Shown here: positions 51,161-60,705 of the stretch, piece by piece
How the letters are laid out: every line of letters begins with the position of its first letter
How positions within the stretch are numbered: the first letter of the stretch is position 1
Origin: Fibrella aestuarina BUZ 2
GTDB lineage: Bacteria; Bacteroidota; Bacteroidia; Cytophagales; Spirosomataceae
Assembly (NCBI RefSeq): GCF_000331105.1
Contig: NC_020054.1
Location: 6,141,815 to 6,205,814 of the forward strand
Length of the DNA stretch: 64,000 nt
Reading direction: 5' to 3'
Made by a program: the position numbers and the translations under genes
The notes under the pieces: generated by a model
The model's input: the letters and a program-made list of their open reading frames with translations, nothing else
Databases searched by the model: none
Told to the model about the DNA's origin: nothing

Positions 51161-52377
51161 TACAGCGCTGCTACTACCTGCCGAACTTTCTCGGCGGCTT
51201 CTTTCAGTTCAACGGCCGACTGCACTTTCAGCCCCGACTCGTCGATGATCTTGGCACCTTCGGCCGCGTTGGTACCCTGCAACCGGACAATGATCGGTAC
51301 CGGGATGTCGCCGATGGCTTTGTAGGCTTCCACAACGCCCGTAGCTACGCGGTCGCAGCGAACGATACCGCCGAAGATGTTGATCAGGATGGCCTTCACG
51401 TTCGGGTCTTTCAGGATGATCCGGAAGCCCGCTTCCACCGTCTTGGCGTTGGCGCCACCCCCTACGTCGAGGAAGTTGGCCGGCTCACCACCCGACAGTT
51501 TGATGATGTCCATGGTGGCCATCGCCAGCCCGGCGCCGTTTACCATGCAACCCACGTTCCCGTCGAGTTTCACGTAGTTGAGGTCATTGGCCGACGCTTC
51601 TACTTCGAGCGGATCTTCTTCCGTTACGTCGCGGTAGCTGGCCAGATCGGGGTGACGGTACAGGGCGTTGTCGTCGATGTTTACTTTGGCATCGACCGCC
51701 ATAATTTTATTGTCTGACGTTTTAAGAACGGGGTTGATCTCGAACATCGACGCGTCGGTATCCACGTAAGCTTTATAGAGCGAGGTCACGAATTTGACCA
51801 TCTCTTTGAAGGCTTCGCCGGTCATGCCCAGGCCAAACGCAATTTTGCGGGCCTGAAACGGTTGCAGGCCAACCGCCGGATCGATCCATTCTTTTACGAT
51901 TTTCTCGGGTGTTTTTTCGGCTACCTCTTCAATGTCCATACCACCTTCGGTGCTGGCCATGATCACGTTGCAGGCTTTCGAACGATCGAGCAGAATGCCC
52001 AGATACATTTCTTTCGGCTCGGTTTCGCCAGGGTAGAATACGTCCTGTGCGACCAGCACTTTGTTCACTTTCTTGCCTTCGGGGCCGGTTTGGTGCGTAA
52101 CCAGTACGTTGCCGATCAGGTTTTTAGCAATATCGCGCACCTCGTCGACCGATTTGGCCAGGGCTACACCGCGTTGCTCGCCGCCTTTGACTTTTCCTTT
52201 CCCGCGGCCTCCCGCGTGGATTTGCGACTTCACGACCACAAACTTCGAGTTTGTCTGAGCCATGATCTGCTTCGCCGCTTCAACGGCCTTCTCGGGCGAC
52301 TCCGCCACGATGCCTTCCTGAATCCGAACGCCGTAGCGCTTCAATATTTCTTTACCCTGATATTCGTGGATGTTCAT
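51160..52377 (-). CDS. sucC: Succinyl-CoA ligase (ADP-forming) beta subunit
   Basis: 405 residues, full length. The ATP-grasp domain ([42 protein letters not shown]) and the CoA-ligase domain ([52 protein letters not shown]) are complete. It converts succinyl-CoA to succinate in the TCA cycle together with SucD, whose gene is not in the window. Confidence 0.97.
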   Translation of the reverse strand: MNIHEYQGKEILKRYGVRIQEGIVAESPEKAVEAAKQIMAQTNSKFVVVKSQIHAGGRGKGKVKGGEQRGVALAKSVDEVRDIAKNLIGNVLVTHQTGPEGKKVNKVLVAQDVFYPGETEPKEMYLGILLDRSKACNVIMASTEGGMDIEEVAEKTPEKIVKEWIDPAVGLQPFQARKIAFGLGMTGEAFKEMVKFVTSLYKAYVDTDASMFEINPVLKTSDNKIMAVDAKVNIDDNALYRHPDLASYRDVTEEDPLEVEASANDLNYVKLDGNVGCMVNGAGLAMATMDIIKLSGGEPANFLDVGGGANAKTVEAGFRIILKDPNVKAILINIFGGIVRCDRVATGVVEAYKAIGDIPVPIIVRLQGTNAAEGAKIIDESGLKVQSAVELKEAAEKVRQVVAAL

Positions 52378-52426
52378 ACGGACAGCAACACGCGTTAATT
52401 TTGGGCCGCAAGTTAAAACGAAAAAG

Positions 52427-52523
52427 AGTTTTCAGTTTGGAGTTTTCAGTTTAGAGTTGGCTGGCGCGTCAGCATTACTCGTGCGTTCGCCAACTTCAAA
52501 CTGAAAACGCTAAACTGAAAACT
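52427..52523. repeat. Heptamer-built inverted repeat between divergent genes (locus E)
   Basis: Left arm AGTTTTC AGTTTGG AGTTTTC AGTTTAG AGTTGGC and right arm CCAACTT CAAACTG AAAACGC TAAACTG AAAACTG. The 35-base arms (52427-52461 and 52489-52523) pair with about four mismatches. It lies between sucC and the LolD-like gene, which starts seven bases later. Confidence 0.75.
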
Positions 52524-52529
52524 GGAAAA

Positions 52530-53195
52530 ATGCCCATTCTCCACGCTACGAACCTTCGCCGGGCCTACGGGCCGCTCCCCGTCCTGAACGACGTCAGTTT
52601 ATCCATCGATGCGGGCGAGGTCGTCTCGATTGTGGGGGCTTCTGGAGCGGGTAAGAGTACCCTGTTGCACATCCTGGGTACGTTGGACCGCCCCGACGGT
52701 GGTTCCGTTACCCTGGCCGGGCAGGATGTTTTTTCGTTGACCGACAAACAGCTGGCCCGCTTTCGGAATGAGCAGATCGGCTTTGTGTTCCAGTTTCACA
52801 ACCTGCTGCCTGAGTTTACCGCCCTCGAAAATGTGGCGATTCCGGGCTTCATTGGGGGGCGCGATGAAAAAGCCGTGCGGCAGCGGGCCGCCGAGTTGCT
52901 TAGCCGCCTGGGCCTGGCTGACCGGCAGCAGCATTTCCCCGCTCAGCTGTCGGGAGGGGAGCAGCAGCGGGTAGCCGTAGCCCGCGCACTGATCAATCAG
53001 CCGGCCGTCGTGTTTGCCGATGAGCCCAGTGGCAACCTTGACTCCCGCAACGCCGAAGAGCTTCACCAACTGTTTTTCGACTTGCGGGATACCTTCGGCC
53101 AAACCTTCATCATCGTAACGCACAACGAAACGCTGGCTATGCTGGCCGACCGGTCGATCACGTTGCGCGATGGCCACGTTGTAAAGACCGAATAA
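52530..53195 (+). CDS. ABC transporter ATP-binding protein, LolD-like
   Basis: 221 residues with Walker [22 protein letters not shown] loop [18 protein letters not shown], signature [19 protein letters not shown] and Walker [16 protein letters not shown]. Length and the GTLDRPDGG / [12 protein letters not shown] pattern fit the LolD/MacB-type family that drives lipoprotein release or export. The matching LolC/E permease is not adjacent. Its ATG follows a heptamer-built inverted repeat. Confidence 0.92.
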   Translation: MPILHATNLRRAYGPLPVLNDVSLSIDAGEVVSIVGASGAGKSTLLHILGTLDRPDGGSVTLAGQDVFSLTDKQLARFRNEQIGFVFQFHNLLPEFTALENVAIPGFIGGRDEKAVRQRAAELLSRLGLADRQQHFPAQLSGGEQQRVAVARALINQPAVVFADEPSGNLDSRNAEELHQLFFDLRDTFGQTFIIVTHNETLAMLADRSITLRDGHVVKTE

Positions 53196-53501
53196 GCCCT
53201 AATTGAGTATAAATCCGCACCCCATTGAGTGTCTTTACCCAGACACCAAGCCACCTGTTATAGTATTAAATACCCGGAAAAAGCAGTTTTAATCAATTTT
53301 TAATACAACATAGCTACTTGATAAATAACCACTTACACAGTTTACTACATGAATTTATAGGCCGACGAACCATTAATTCAGAATTGTGTTTTATACTTGT
53401 ATCGAAAAGAAAAGTTTTTCATAACGTTGAGTAAATCAGAAAGCCAAGGGGGAGTCTCGCTTGGCTTTTTTGTTTGTAGCCCTGTAAGGTCGTCAAAAGC
53501 C
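53196..53501. other. Intergenic region, possible short transcript
   Basis: AT-rich DNA with a near -7-like TATACTTG at about 53391, followed 50 bases later by a clear terminator (53441-53472). A short RNA of about 70 bases is possible, but the -33 element is not evident. No coding frame is convincing. Confidence 0.3.
53441..53472 (+). terminator. Terminator hairpin
   Basis: AAGCCAAG (53441-53448) and CTTGGCTT (53460-53467), followed by TTTTT. It lies well downstream of the LolD-like gene. Confidence 0.75.
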
Positions 53502-53509
53502 TTACAGGG
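53480..53509. repeat. CCCTGTAAGG palindrome at the epimerase 3' end
   Basis: CCCTGTAAGG (53480-53489) and CCTTACAGGG (53500-53509) form a perfect 10-bp stem that includes the epimerase stop codon. Similar in style to the AAACCT palindrome at 44898. Confidence 0.65.
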
Positions 53510-53918
53510 TTTCCTGTTTTATCGTCTGGCACAGTTCAACCAGTACCCCATTGGCCGTTTTGGGGTGTAGGAAACAGACAAGCTTATTGTCGGCTCCCCG
53601 CTTGGGTACGTCATTCAGCAGCGTAAATCCCGCCGCTTTCAGCCGCTCCATTTCGGCCCGGATATCATCGACCTCGAAGGCCAGATGGTGAATGCCCTCC
53701 CCCCGCTTTTCCAGGTACGTGGCAATAGGGCTATCGGGCCGGGTAGCGGCCAACAATTCGATCTTGGTCTGATTGACCTGAAAAAAAGACGTCATGACGC
53801 CTTCCGACGCGACTTCCTCGGCTTTATAGGGCTGGCTGTTGAGCAGCAGGCTAAACAGGTCATTGGAAGTGGCCAGATCGCGGACGGCGATACCGATGTG
53901 TTCGACGTTGGTAAACAT
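53502..53918 (-). CDS. mce: Methylmalonyl-CoA epimerase (VOC family)
   Basis: 138 residues of the vicinal oxygen chelate fold with the typical epimerase sequence: VEHIGIAVRDLATSNDLFSLLL, EGVMTSFFQVNQTKIELL, GEGIHHLAFEVDDI and FLHPKTANGVLVELCQ. The metal ligands His (VEHIG), Gln, His (GIHHLAF) and Glu (LVELCQ) are present. It interconverts (R)- and (S)-methylmalonyl-CoA in propionate metabolism. Transcribed divergently from the IscA-like gene. Confidence 0.93.
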   Translation of the reverse strand: MFTNVEHIGIAVRDLATSNDLFSLLLNSQPYKAEEVASEGVMTSFFQVNQTKIELLAATRPDSPIATYLEKRGEGIHHLAFEVDDIRAEMERLKAAGFTLLNDVPKRGADNKLVCFLHPKTANGVLVELCQTIKQETL

Positions 53919-54030
53919 AGCTGTGCAGAGTTCAGAGTGTATAGGAAGCTGACCCGGTGGGCCAAATAAGCGCGGCTCGTGAACTTTGGCCTTTCAACCT
54001 GTTGTTTTGCCTGAAACGAGCTATACAAAC

Positions 54031-54357
54031 ATGGTTACGGTAACTGAACAGGCCAAGAATAAAATTGTGGAACTACGCCAGAAAGACGGCCTTAACGATA
54101 ATTACGCCATCCGGGTGGCAGTGCAGGGCGGCGGTTGCTCAGGGCTGATGTATGATCTTCAGTTCGACACGGCACAGCAACCAACCGACCATGTTGTGGA
54201 AGATAAAGGGATTCGGATCTACGTTGACCGCAAAAGTCTGCTGTATCTGGCCGGCACCGAACTCGATTTTTCGGATGGGTTGAACGGCAAAGGCTTCCAG
54301 TTTAAAAACCCCAATGCGTCACGTACCTGTGGCTGCGGAGAGAGCTTTGCTGTCTGA
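54031..54357 (+). CDS. HesB/IscA-type iron-sulfur assembly protein
   Basis: 108 residues from ATG at 54031 (MVTVTEQAKNKIVEL). The three conserved Cys are in VQGGGCSGLMYDLQF and SRTCGCGESF, as in A-type carrier proteins. It should deliver iron-sulfur clusters to target enzymes. Length is standard. A terminator follows the stop. Confidence 0.94.
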   Translation: MVTVTEQAKNKIVELRQKDGLNDNYAIRVAVQGGGCSGLMYDLQFDTAQQPTDHVVEDKGIRIYVDRKSLLYLAGTELDFSDGLNGKGFQFKNPNASRTCGCGESFAV

Positions 54358-54403
54358 GGCGCACCGTTTGCATCATTTCTCAGACCGAATACTCTAAAAT
54401 AGG

Positions 54404-54438
54404 CCACCCCGACCGTGCGGTTTAGGGGTGGTTTTTTA
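54404..54438 (+). terminator. Terminator of the IscA-like gene
   Basis: CCACCCC (54404-54410) and GGGGTGG (54425-54431) followed by TTTTTT. Confidence 0.85.
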
Positions 54439-54482
54439 TATTTATAAGCTGCTTAAACCCCATTTGCGCTTTGGATCTGTAC

Positions 54483-55307
54483 ATGAAGCTATACATTGCC
54501 GTTGGGTCGGCCATGTTGGTGGTGATGACGTTGTTCATCATCCTCTTCGTAGCATTCTATCAGAACCGCCAGGTACGTCACCTGCTTGCGCTCAACGAAC
54601 TCCGCGAAGCCAACCGGAAGGAACTCATGGAAGCCACCTTCCAGGGTCAGGAAGCGGAACGCCGCCGCCTCGCCCGCGACCTGCACGACGAGATCGGCAC
54701 GATGCTCTCGGTGACTAAGCTGAGCCTCAACCAACTGGAGCGACGACTGGCCGTGTTAGCAGAGCAGCCCATCAACGGGGGCGTTGACCGCGACGAATCG
54801 GTCGATCTGGAACTGAGCACGCAGCAGGTGCAGAAAACCCGCGCCCTGCTCGACGAAACCATGAGCAATGTGCGCCGCATCAGCCGCGATCTGGTGCCGA
54901 CGACGCTGGAACGCTTTGGCCTGCTGGCCGCCATCGAAGAACTCACCGAAAAAGCCAGCACGCCCGACATCACCGTGACCCTCGAATCGCCCAGCACGCT
55001 GCAACGGCTGACCACGGCGCAGGAACTGATGTTTTACCGCATTGCACAGGAATTGCTTAATAACGCGATCAAGCACGCTTCGGCCACGCTGATCGAGGTG
55101 CAGTTTGTCTGCATCGAAGATGCCGTCAGGATGTCGGTGATTGATAATGGGCAGGGTTTTGATTACGACGACGTGGTGAAAGATCAACGCAGTGGGTTAG
55201 GTTTGCGGAATATTGAGAGTCGATTGAGCGTAGTAGACGGACATGTAACGTTCGATGTGGCGCCGGGGCGTGGTTCCCGCGTCCATGTTGAAACGCGTAG
55301 TCATTAG
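54483..55307 (+). CDS. Sensor histidine kinase (HisKA_3 type)
   Basis: 274 residues from ATG at 54483 (MKLYIAVGSAMLVVM); a TTG four codons upstream is less likely. One N-terminal membrane helix (about residues 5-25) is followed by a coiled coil and the HisKA_3 motif RRRLARDLHDEIGTMLSVTK, then HATPase motifs IAQELLNNAIKHASAT and SVIDNGQGFDYDD, and GLGLRNIESRLSVV. It has almost no extracellular domain, so it probably senses the membrane or needs a partner. The LuxR-type regulator follows after 12 bases and is surely its substrate. Confidence 0.93.
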   Translation: MKLYIAVGSAMLVVMTLFIILFVAFYQNRQVRHLLALNELREANRKELMEATFQGQEAERRRLARDLHDEIGTMLSVTKLSLNQLERRLAVLAEQPINGGVDRDESVDLELSTQQVQKTRALLDETMSNVRRISRDLVPTTLERFGLLAAIEELTEKASTPDITVTLESPSTLQRLTTAQELMFYRIAQELLNNAIKHASATLIEVQFVCIEDAVRMSVIDNGQGFDYDDVVKDQRSGLGLRNIESRLSVVDGHVTFDVAPGRGSRVHVETRSH

Positions 55308-55319
55308 GCAGCCTTTATC

Positions 55320-55976
55320 ATGGCTAACATCAAATTAGCGTTGGTCGATGACCACAATTTATTCCGGCGGGGTATTGCCTCTATTCTGGGGCAGGTAGCC
55401 GATTTTGAGCTGGTGCTGGAAGCCAGTAATGGGCAGGAGTTTATCGAAAAAATACCCCGCAAGATGCCCGACGTCGTGCTGCTCGACCTGCAAATGCCGG
55501 TGCTGGATGGCACCGCCACGGCCGATTACCTGCGTGAACATTACCCGCTCATCAAGATCATCGTGCTGACGATGCACGACGAAGACCGTATGGTGCTGCA
55601 CCTGCTGGAGAAAGGCGTAAGCGGCTACTTACTAAAAGACTCCGATCCCGATGAAGTGGAGAAGGCCGTTCGAAAGGTGATGGACGAAGGGGTGTACCTC
55701 AACGAGTTTGTGTCGCGGGCCATGCTGCGGAAAATGACCAACAAAACGACGGTCGTGAAGCAGTCAACGTTGTACAACAGCAAGATTTTACTCTCGGAGC
55801 GCGAAAAAGAGGTGCTGAAACTGATTTGCGAAGGCCTTTCTACGGCTGAAATCAGCGACCGCATTTTCCTGAGTCCGCGTACGGTTGAGGGGCATCGGCT
55901 GCGCATTCTCGAAAAAACCGGCACCAAAAACACGGCCGGGATGGTCGCCTACGCCTTCAAGAACGATCTGGTGTAG
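55320..55976 (+). CDS. LuxR/NarL-family response regulator
   Basis: 218 residues. The receiver domain has ALVDDHNLFRRGI (acidic pair), the phospho-acceptor in PDVVLLDLQMPVLDG, and IIVLTMHDEDRM and YLLKDSDPDE (Thr and Lys). The HTH domain LSEREKEVLKLICEGLSTAE then PRTVEGHRLRILEKT is of the LuxR type. It is coupled to the histidine kinase gene immediately upstream and should bind DNA when phosphorylated. Targets are unknown. Confidence 0.95.
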   Translation: MANIKLALVDDHNLFRRGIASILGQVADFELVLEASNGQEFIEKIPRKMPDVVLLDLQMPVLDGTATADYLREHYPLIKIIVLTMHDEDRMVLHLLEKGVSGYLLKDSDPDEVEKAVRKVMDEGVYLNEFVSRAMLRKMTNKTTVVKQSTLYNSKILLSEREKEVLKLICEGLSTAEISDRIFLSPRTVEGHRLRILEKTGTKNTAGMVAYAFKNDLV

Positions 55977-56074
55977 ACGGGGTTCCTGGCCAGTAACGGC
56001 TTACTATCAACTGGTTATAGAGGCTGGCTGGGCAAAAATGGCCCAATCAGCCTGAAAACGTAGTAATTTGCCGT

Positions 56075-56764
56075 ATGCGTTACATATCCGCTTGTATCGT
56101 GGGGCTTGGCTCGGTAGCTCTCTTAGGCTGCACCACGCCGACGACAGAGCCCGTTAGCCTGGGCCCGGATTTTATGCCTTTGGAAACGGGTCGGTTTATC
56201 GTATATGACGTGACGGAACAACGCTACTCGCTAACCGCGGCCCCCACCACCACGACTTATCAGCTTAAGGAGACCGTTGGCAACAGCTACACCGACGTGA
56301 CGGGCCAAACCGCCTATCGGCTGCAACGCTACCGCCGGGCTACGGCCGCGGCCACCTGGACGCCCGACTCGCTCTGGACAGCCCGCCTCACCGACCGCGC
56401 CGCCATCCGCACCGAAAACGGCGTTGATTTCGTAAAACTGCAATTCCCGGTTCAGGAACGTGACCGCTGGAACGGCAATCAGTTCAATCAGTACGATGAC
56501 GACCAGTATCAGACCCGGCAGGTACGTCAACCATACACAATTGGCAGTCAGTCGTTTGACGAAACGGTGCAGGTCGTTCAGCAGGACGATTCGACGCTGG
56601 TCTCGCGCGACAAACGGGTAGAAGTCTATGCCCGGCAGCTCGGATTGGTTTATAAGGAGCGGGCTCAGTTTCACTATTGTTCAACGGGGGCTTGCCTCGG
56701 CAAAGCACAGATCGATTTTGGCGTGCGGCAGGTGTTCAGACTGGTAGCATATGGAAAGGAATAG
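56075..56764 (+). CDS. Lipoprotein of unknown function
   Basis: 229 residues with a lipoprotein signal ending VALLGC (Cys19). The mature part looks beta-rich: FMPLETGRFIVYDVTEQRYS, AYRLQRYRRAT, VKLQFPVQERDRWNGNQFN, then RVEVYARQLGLVYKERAQ. Lipoproteins of this layout are common in Cytophagales and have no assigned function. It overlaps the following T9SS subtilase gene by 14 bases, so the two are co-translated and may act together at the surface. Confidence 0.75.
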   Translation: MRYISACIVGLGSVALLGCTTPTTEPVSLGPDFMPLETGRFIVYDVTEQRYSLTAAPTTTTYQLKETVGNSYTDVTGQTAYRLQRYRRATAAATWTPDSLWTARLTDRAAIRTENGVDFVKLQFPVQERDRWNGNQFNQYDDDQYQTRQVRQPYTIGSQSFDETVQVVQQDDSTLVSRDKRVEVYARQLGLVYKERAQFHYCSTGACLGKAQIDFGVRQVFRLVAYGKE

Positions 56765-58394
56765 GTGGTTGGTTGGCTTACTGGTGCTGAGCATGTGGCT
56801 GGTGGGTGCTCGACCCATCCAGGCGCAACGGCTCGGCCAATACCTGCTCCTGTTTCGTGACAAGGCCAACACGCCCTTCACTACCGGCCAGCCCACGCAG
56901 TTTTTATCGGCCCGATCGGTAGCGCGGCGGCAACGGCAGGGCCTTCCTATTACCAGCCGCGATCTGCCCGTAACCCCGGCCTATGTGCAAGGGCTGCGGC
57001 AGGCCGGGGCGCGGGTACTCTATACCTCACGGTGGCTCAATGCGGCGCTGGTCGAAGCCAATTCGGCGCTATTGCCCACGTTGCTGGCTCTACCCTACGT
57101 ACAGGGCCTGGAAACGGGACGGGTGCTCAACAATGTGAATGCCCGCCAGAACGCCAGCGTCGATGCTCAGCAACGTACCCAGAAGTTTAGTGAAACGATA
57201 CCCAGCTACGGGCAGGCCGATTTTCAGCTTCGGCAACTGGGCGTCGATCAGATGCATGCGCAGGGCTTTCGGGGCGAAGGCATGCTCGTGGGCATTCTGG
57301 ATGCTGGCTTTCTGCGGGCCAATCAGGTGCCTTTTCTGCAAAACCTGTTCGCCGAACAACGCATTGTGGCTACCTATGATTTTGCCGACCGCGAAGCCGA
57401 CGTTTACGACGATGACACCCACGGCCTGAATGTGTTGTCGGTGATGGCGGGTGAACTGCCCAATCAGTTTTACGGCCCGGCGTTCAAGGCTTCCTACGTA
57501 CTGCTACGGACCGAGGTGGCGGCTACCGAAAACCCCGTTGAAGAGGCTTATTGGCTTTTGGGAGCCGAATATGCCGACAGCGTCGGCGTCGACGTGCTGA
57601 ACTCCTCGCTAGGCTATACCACCTTCGACAACCCCGCCGACAACCACACCTATGCCGACCTGACCGGCACCCGAACCCTGGTCAGCCGGGCGGCGACCTG
57701 GGCGGGCGAAGCGGGCATTGTGGTGGTTAATTCGGCGGGTAACGAGGGTAACAGCGCCTGGCGGTACATTGGCGCTCCGGCCGATTCGCCGTCAATTTTG
57801 TCAATTGGCGCCATCGACCGAACCGAGCAATTGGCCGGTTTCAGTTCGATTGGCCCAACGCCCAACGGCCGCCTGAAGCCCGATCTGGTTGCGCTGGGCG
57901 TCGGCACCGTTCTGGGCTCACCCAATGGTACTATCGTTAGTGGGAATGGCACGTCGTTTTCGTCGCCCCTGGTGGCGGCACTGGCAACGGGTTTCTGGCA
58001 GGCCAACCCACGCCTCACAGCCGCTCAGGTACGTGAAAGCCTTCGCCTGTCGGGCTCTCAGGCTAGTTCGCCCAACCCTTTTTATGGTTACGGGATACCT
58101 TCATTTAACCGAGCCACGGCGATTGCCCGGTCTCATTACGGGGCCGATGCCCCTGCCGTGTCGGTGTACCCAAATCCCGTCAGCGGTCTCGACCCGCTCA
58201 ACGTATTCTGGAGTGAAACAGACCCTGGCCAGGAAGCCACCATCCGCGTCACCGACCTGACGGGCCGGCTTGTTTACCAGGAGCGACTGCTCTCTGGCCA
58301 ATCGTTCAGTGTCCCGTTTATGGAACGTGGCCTGTATCTGCTGACCATGACGACCAATACGAAGTCACGAACAGTAAAATACCTGCGCCTATAA
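56751..58394 (+). CDS. S8 subtilase with T9SS C-terminal sorting domain
   Basis: 547 residues with a signal peptide (LVGLLVLSMWLVGARPIQAQ). The propeptide (about 25-155) is followed by the peptidase domain with a complete triad: GILDAGF (Asp184), DDTHGLNVLS (His224) and NGTSFSSPLVAA (Ser402), plus VVNSAGNEGN (Asn331). The end is a type A T9SS sorting domain: VYPNPVSGLDPLNVFW, VTDLTGRLVYQE and a final MERGLYLLTMTTN. It should be secreted by T9SS and fixed to or released from the cell surface. Its start overlaps the lipoprotein gene upstream. Confidence 0.93.
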   Translation: MERNRWLVGLLVLSMWLVGARPIQAQRLGQYLLLFRDKANTPFTTGQPTQFLSARSVARRQRQGLPITSRDLPVTPAYVQGLRQAGARVLYTSRWLNAALVEANSALLPTLLALPYVQGLETGRVLNNVNARQNASVDAQQRTQKFSETIPSYGQADFQLRQLGVDQMHAQGFRGEGMLVGILDAGFLRANQVPFLQNLFAEQRIVATYDFADREADVYDDDTHGLNVLSVMAGELPNQFYGPAFKASYVLLRTEVAATENPVEEAYWLLGAEYADSVGVDVLNSSLGYTTFDNPADNHTYADLTGTRTLVSRAATWAGEAGIVVVNSAGNEGNSAWRYIGAPADSPSILSIGAIDRTEQLAGFSSIGPTPNGRLKPDLVALGVGTVLGSPNGTIVSGNGTSFSSPLVAALATGFWQANPRLTAAQVRESLRLSGSQASSPNPFYGYGIPSFNRATAIARSHYGADAPAVSVYPNPVSGLDPLNVFWSETDPGQEATIRVTDLTGRLVYQERLLSGQSFSVPFMERGLYLLTMTTNTKSRTVKYLRL

Positions 58395-58417
58395 TCGAAA
58401 CGTAGTGATATTTGCTT

Positions 58418-60175
58418 ATGCGTCTATCTCCACCAACTTTACCTGAGCCTACTGTACACCCACTTTCTCCCTACAGCCAACCGGAGACAGCCACCCTGCG
58501 CTGGAGTTATCTGGCCTTTGCCCTGTCACTCGGCTTCGCCCTGTTCATCAGTTACGTACGACCGCCACTAAGCGGCTACTTCACGACCGACGAGCAGTTC
58601 ATTGCCGACTCGGGTGTCTTTATGCTCTACGGAGCTACCCCCCGTTGCCTCGACTGGCCAGGCATTCCGATGGTGCTGGTTTTCTATGTACTCGCCATCG
58701 GGCAATGTGGTCTGAACCTGCTGGCCGCTGCCACGTCTGGCCCACTTACCGCCGTCGATGCGTTCGGCATCGTTGACAAAACCGTCTATACATACCTCAC
58801 CGATCGCGTACCGTTGCTGGTGGCTGGACGGACCGTACAGCTTCTGCTGGTCTTCGGACTGCTCTTTTGGTGCATTCAACTTATTTACAAAAGTCAGGTA
58901 GCGCTGTTGCCCCGCGTCATGCGGTTTCCGCTGGTGGTGTTGCTATGCCTGTCGTTCGATGTGCTGGCTGGCGCTCCTGTGGTGCGGCCTGAGGGGCTTG
59001 CCTATGCGCTGTTTGCGGTAGCCAGTCTGCTGGTCTTAGTGGGCAACTTTCGGGAAGGGTCCTGGCGCTTGCCGGTGATCGTGCTGGGCGTGATGGCGCT
59101 GATGATCAGTCAACGGCTGCTGTTTGTCTTTACGTTTCCGTTTTTGCTGGGTGGCTTGCTGCTCCAAATGGGCTTTAGCCTGCGCCGGGCGGTGGGTACG
59201 TTGGCGTTGTTGCTACTCTGCACGTTGCTCGCCATGCCGTTCCTGTTTACCGACAGCTTTGTGGTGCTGAAGGCCTTTCTGGGTGGTATGCTCCAGAAGG
59301 TAAACGGAGCGCCACAACCAACTTATTTCAATTGGACGTATATACGCGATAGTGTGCTGGGTACCCCCACCGTCTGGCAGGCCGCGCTCATCGTGATCGG
59401 CAGCGTGGCCTTCTGGCGTTTTTATCCAAAGCGCGGTGTTGCGGCTCTGCTGCTGGGCAACCTGTTGTTTCTGACGGTCACCATCTTTCATGCCTCAAAG
59501 ATCTACCACACCCATACGCTGCCCATTCGGTGTCTGACCCTTTTTCCGCTGCTGTATGGCCTGTATTGGCTCTACCGCGCCACGAACCGGATCTGGGTTA
59601 TGTATGGACTGCTGGCCATATATGTGATGGCCAATGCCTACGAAGGCTGGGATATGGTACGGGCGTCGTTCATCAGCAACCCCATGTGGGACGTGGTAAC
59701 GTACCTGAAAACCCTACCCGACTCCAAGCGGGTGCTCATTGATCCCATCTTCGATAATGTGGCCCCACGCAGCCAGAAAACTCTGGCTCGTGAGCTGAGC
59801 AACATTCAGGATATGACCCTGACCCAGGTTAAATACAAACGGCAATTGGGTGGAAAGGTAGAGGGAGACGTACCGATAGCCATGGTGGCTACGTTATCAG
59901 AAGACGAGCGGCTGGCGGTGCTGCAACGGCAGGTTCTGGCTCGCTATACTCCGGCAGGCCGGTTCCCCGATTCCTTCGTGTATACCGACTACCCCGGGTT
60001 TGTGAATTACTTTATCGACAAAGCCAGCGCCATGGCCGATTTCGATAAAGGACAGTACGACTACCTGGTTACCTACGAGGCACTGCCCAACCGGCAACCG
60101 GTACGAATCTTCTGGACCGAGGCCTATTGGCCCGCCTTTTTCCTGTATCAATCACCCGCTTTAGCGCGCCAATGA
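58418..60175 (+). CDS. ArnT/PMT-like membrane glycosyltransferase
   Basis: 585 residues from ATG at 58418 ([11 protein letters not shown]); a TTG two codons upstream is also possible. About eleven hydrophobic helices follow a soluble start. The early periplasmic loop has [14 protein letters not shown], a DEQ pattern like the catalytic acidic residues of GT-C glycosyltransferases (PMT/ArnT). The last third (after about residue 440) is a soluble domain with [15 protein letters not shown]. It should transfer a polyprenyl-linked sugar to lipid A, protein or polysaccharide. Its stop overlaps the macro-domain start (ATGA). Confidence 0.8.
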   Translation: MRLSPPTLPEPTVHPLSPYSQPETATLRWSYLAFALSLGFALFISYVRPPLSGYFTTDEQFIADSGVFMLYGATPRCLDWPGIPMVLVFYVLAIGQCGLNLLAAATSGPLTAVDAFGIVDKTVYTYLTDRVPLLVAGRTVQLLLVFGLLFWCIQLIYKSQVALLPRVMRFPLVVLLCLSFDVLAGAPVVRPEGLAYALFAVASLLVLVGNFREGSWRLPVIVLGVMALMISQRLLFVFTFPFLLGGLLLQMGFSLRRAVGTLALLLLCTLLAMPFLFTDSFVVLKAFLGGMLQKVNGAPQPTYFNWTYIRDSVLGTPTVWQAALIVIGSVAFWRFYPKRGVAALLLGNLLFLTVTIFHASKIYHTHTLPIRCLTLFPLLYGLYWLYRATNRIWVMYGLLAIYVMANAYEGWDMVRASFISNPMWDVVTYLKTLPDSKRVLIDPIFDNVAPRSQKTLARELSNIQDMTLTQVKYKRQLGGKVEGDVPIAMVATLSEDERLAVLQRQVLARYTPAGRFPDSFVYTDYPGFVNYFIDKASAMADFDKGQYDYLVTYEALPNRQPVRIFWTEAYWPAFFLYQSPALARQ

Positions 60176-60699
60176 CCTTTCCCTACCAACACGCTACGAT
60201 CGAGCTTCGGCAAGGCGATATCACCAAACTGGCGGTGGATGCCATCGTCAATGCGGCCAATAGTAGTTTGCTGGGTGGGGGCGGCGTCGATGGGGCTATT
60301 CACCGGGCGGCGGGCCCCGAGTTGGTGCAGGAATGCCGCCTGTTGGGTGGCTGCAAAACCGGCAACGCCAAGCTCACAAAAGGCTATCGCCTGCCAGCCA
60401 GGTACGTCATTCACACGGTAGGCCCCGTCTGGAACGGGGGTCAACTGAACGAACCGGCTCTGTTGGCCAGTTGCTATGTGCGATCACTGGAGGTAGCCGT
60501 TCAGCACGGGCTAAAAACGGTTGCCTTTCCCAACATTAGCACGGGCATCTACGGTTACCCAAAAGACGAAGCCTGCCAGGTGGCGATTCGCACCGTAGCA
60601 GGCTTCCTAGAAACTAATCAAGCTATTGAGACGGTGTATTTTGTCTGCTTCGATGCGGACAATTACACCTTATATGCACAGGCATTGGCCAAGCTGTAG
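60172..60699 (+). CDS. Macro domain protein (O-acetyl-ADP-ribose deacetylase type)
   Basis: 175 residues from ATG at 60172, overlapping the upstream stop as ATGA; the longer frame to 60127 lies within the previous gene. The macro fold is clear: [20 protein letters not shown], then [31 protein letters not shown], and [13 protein letters not shown]. The Asn and Asp residues that bind ADP-ribose are intact, as is the GGGVDGAIH loop. Family members remove O-acetyl-ADP-ribose or ADP-ribose from proteins in the cytoplasm. Confidence 0.93.
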   Translation: MTFPYQHATIELRQGDITKLAVDAIVNAANSSLLGGGGVDGAIHRAAGPELVQECRLLGGCKTGNAKLTKGYRLPARYVIHTVGPVWNGGQLNEPALLASCYVRSLEVAVQHGLKTVAFPNISTGIYGYPKDEACQVAIRTVAGFLETNQAIETVYFVCFDADNYTLYAQALAKL

Positions 60700-60705
60700 C
60701 CCCGT

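Noticed and set aside
12308..52523. CRISPR array as explanation for the repeats with short units
   Set aside because: Units are 7 nt, degenerate, without regular spacers, and no cas genes are present.
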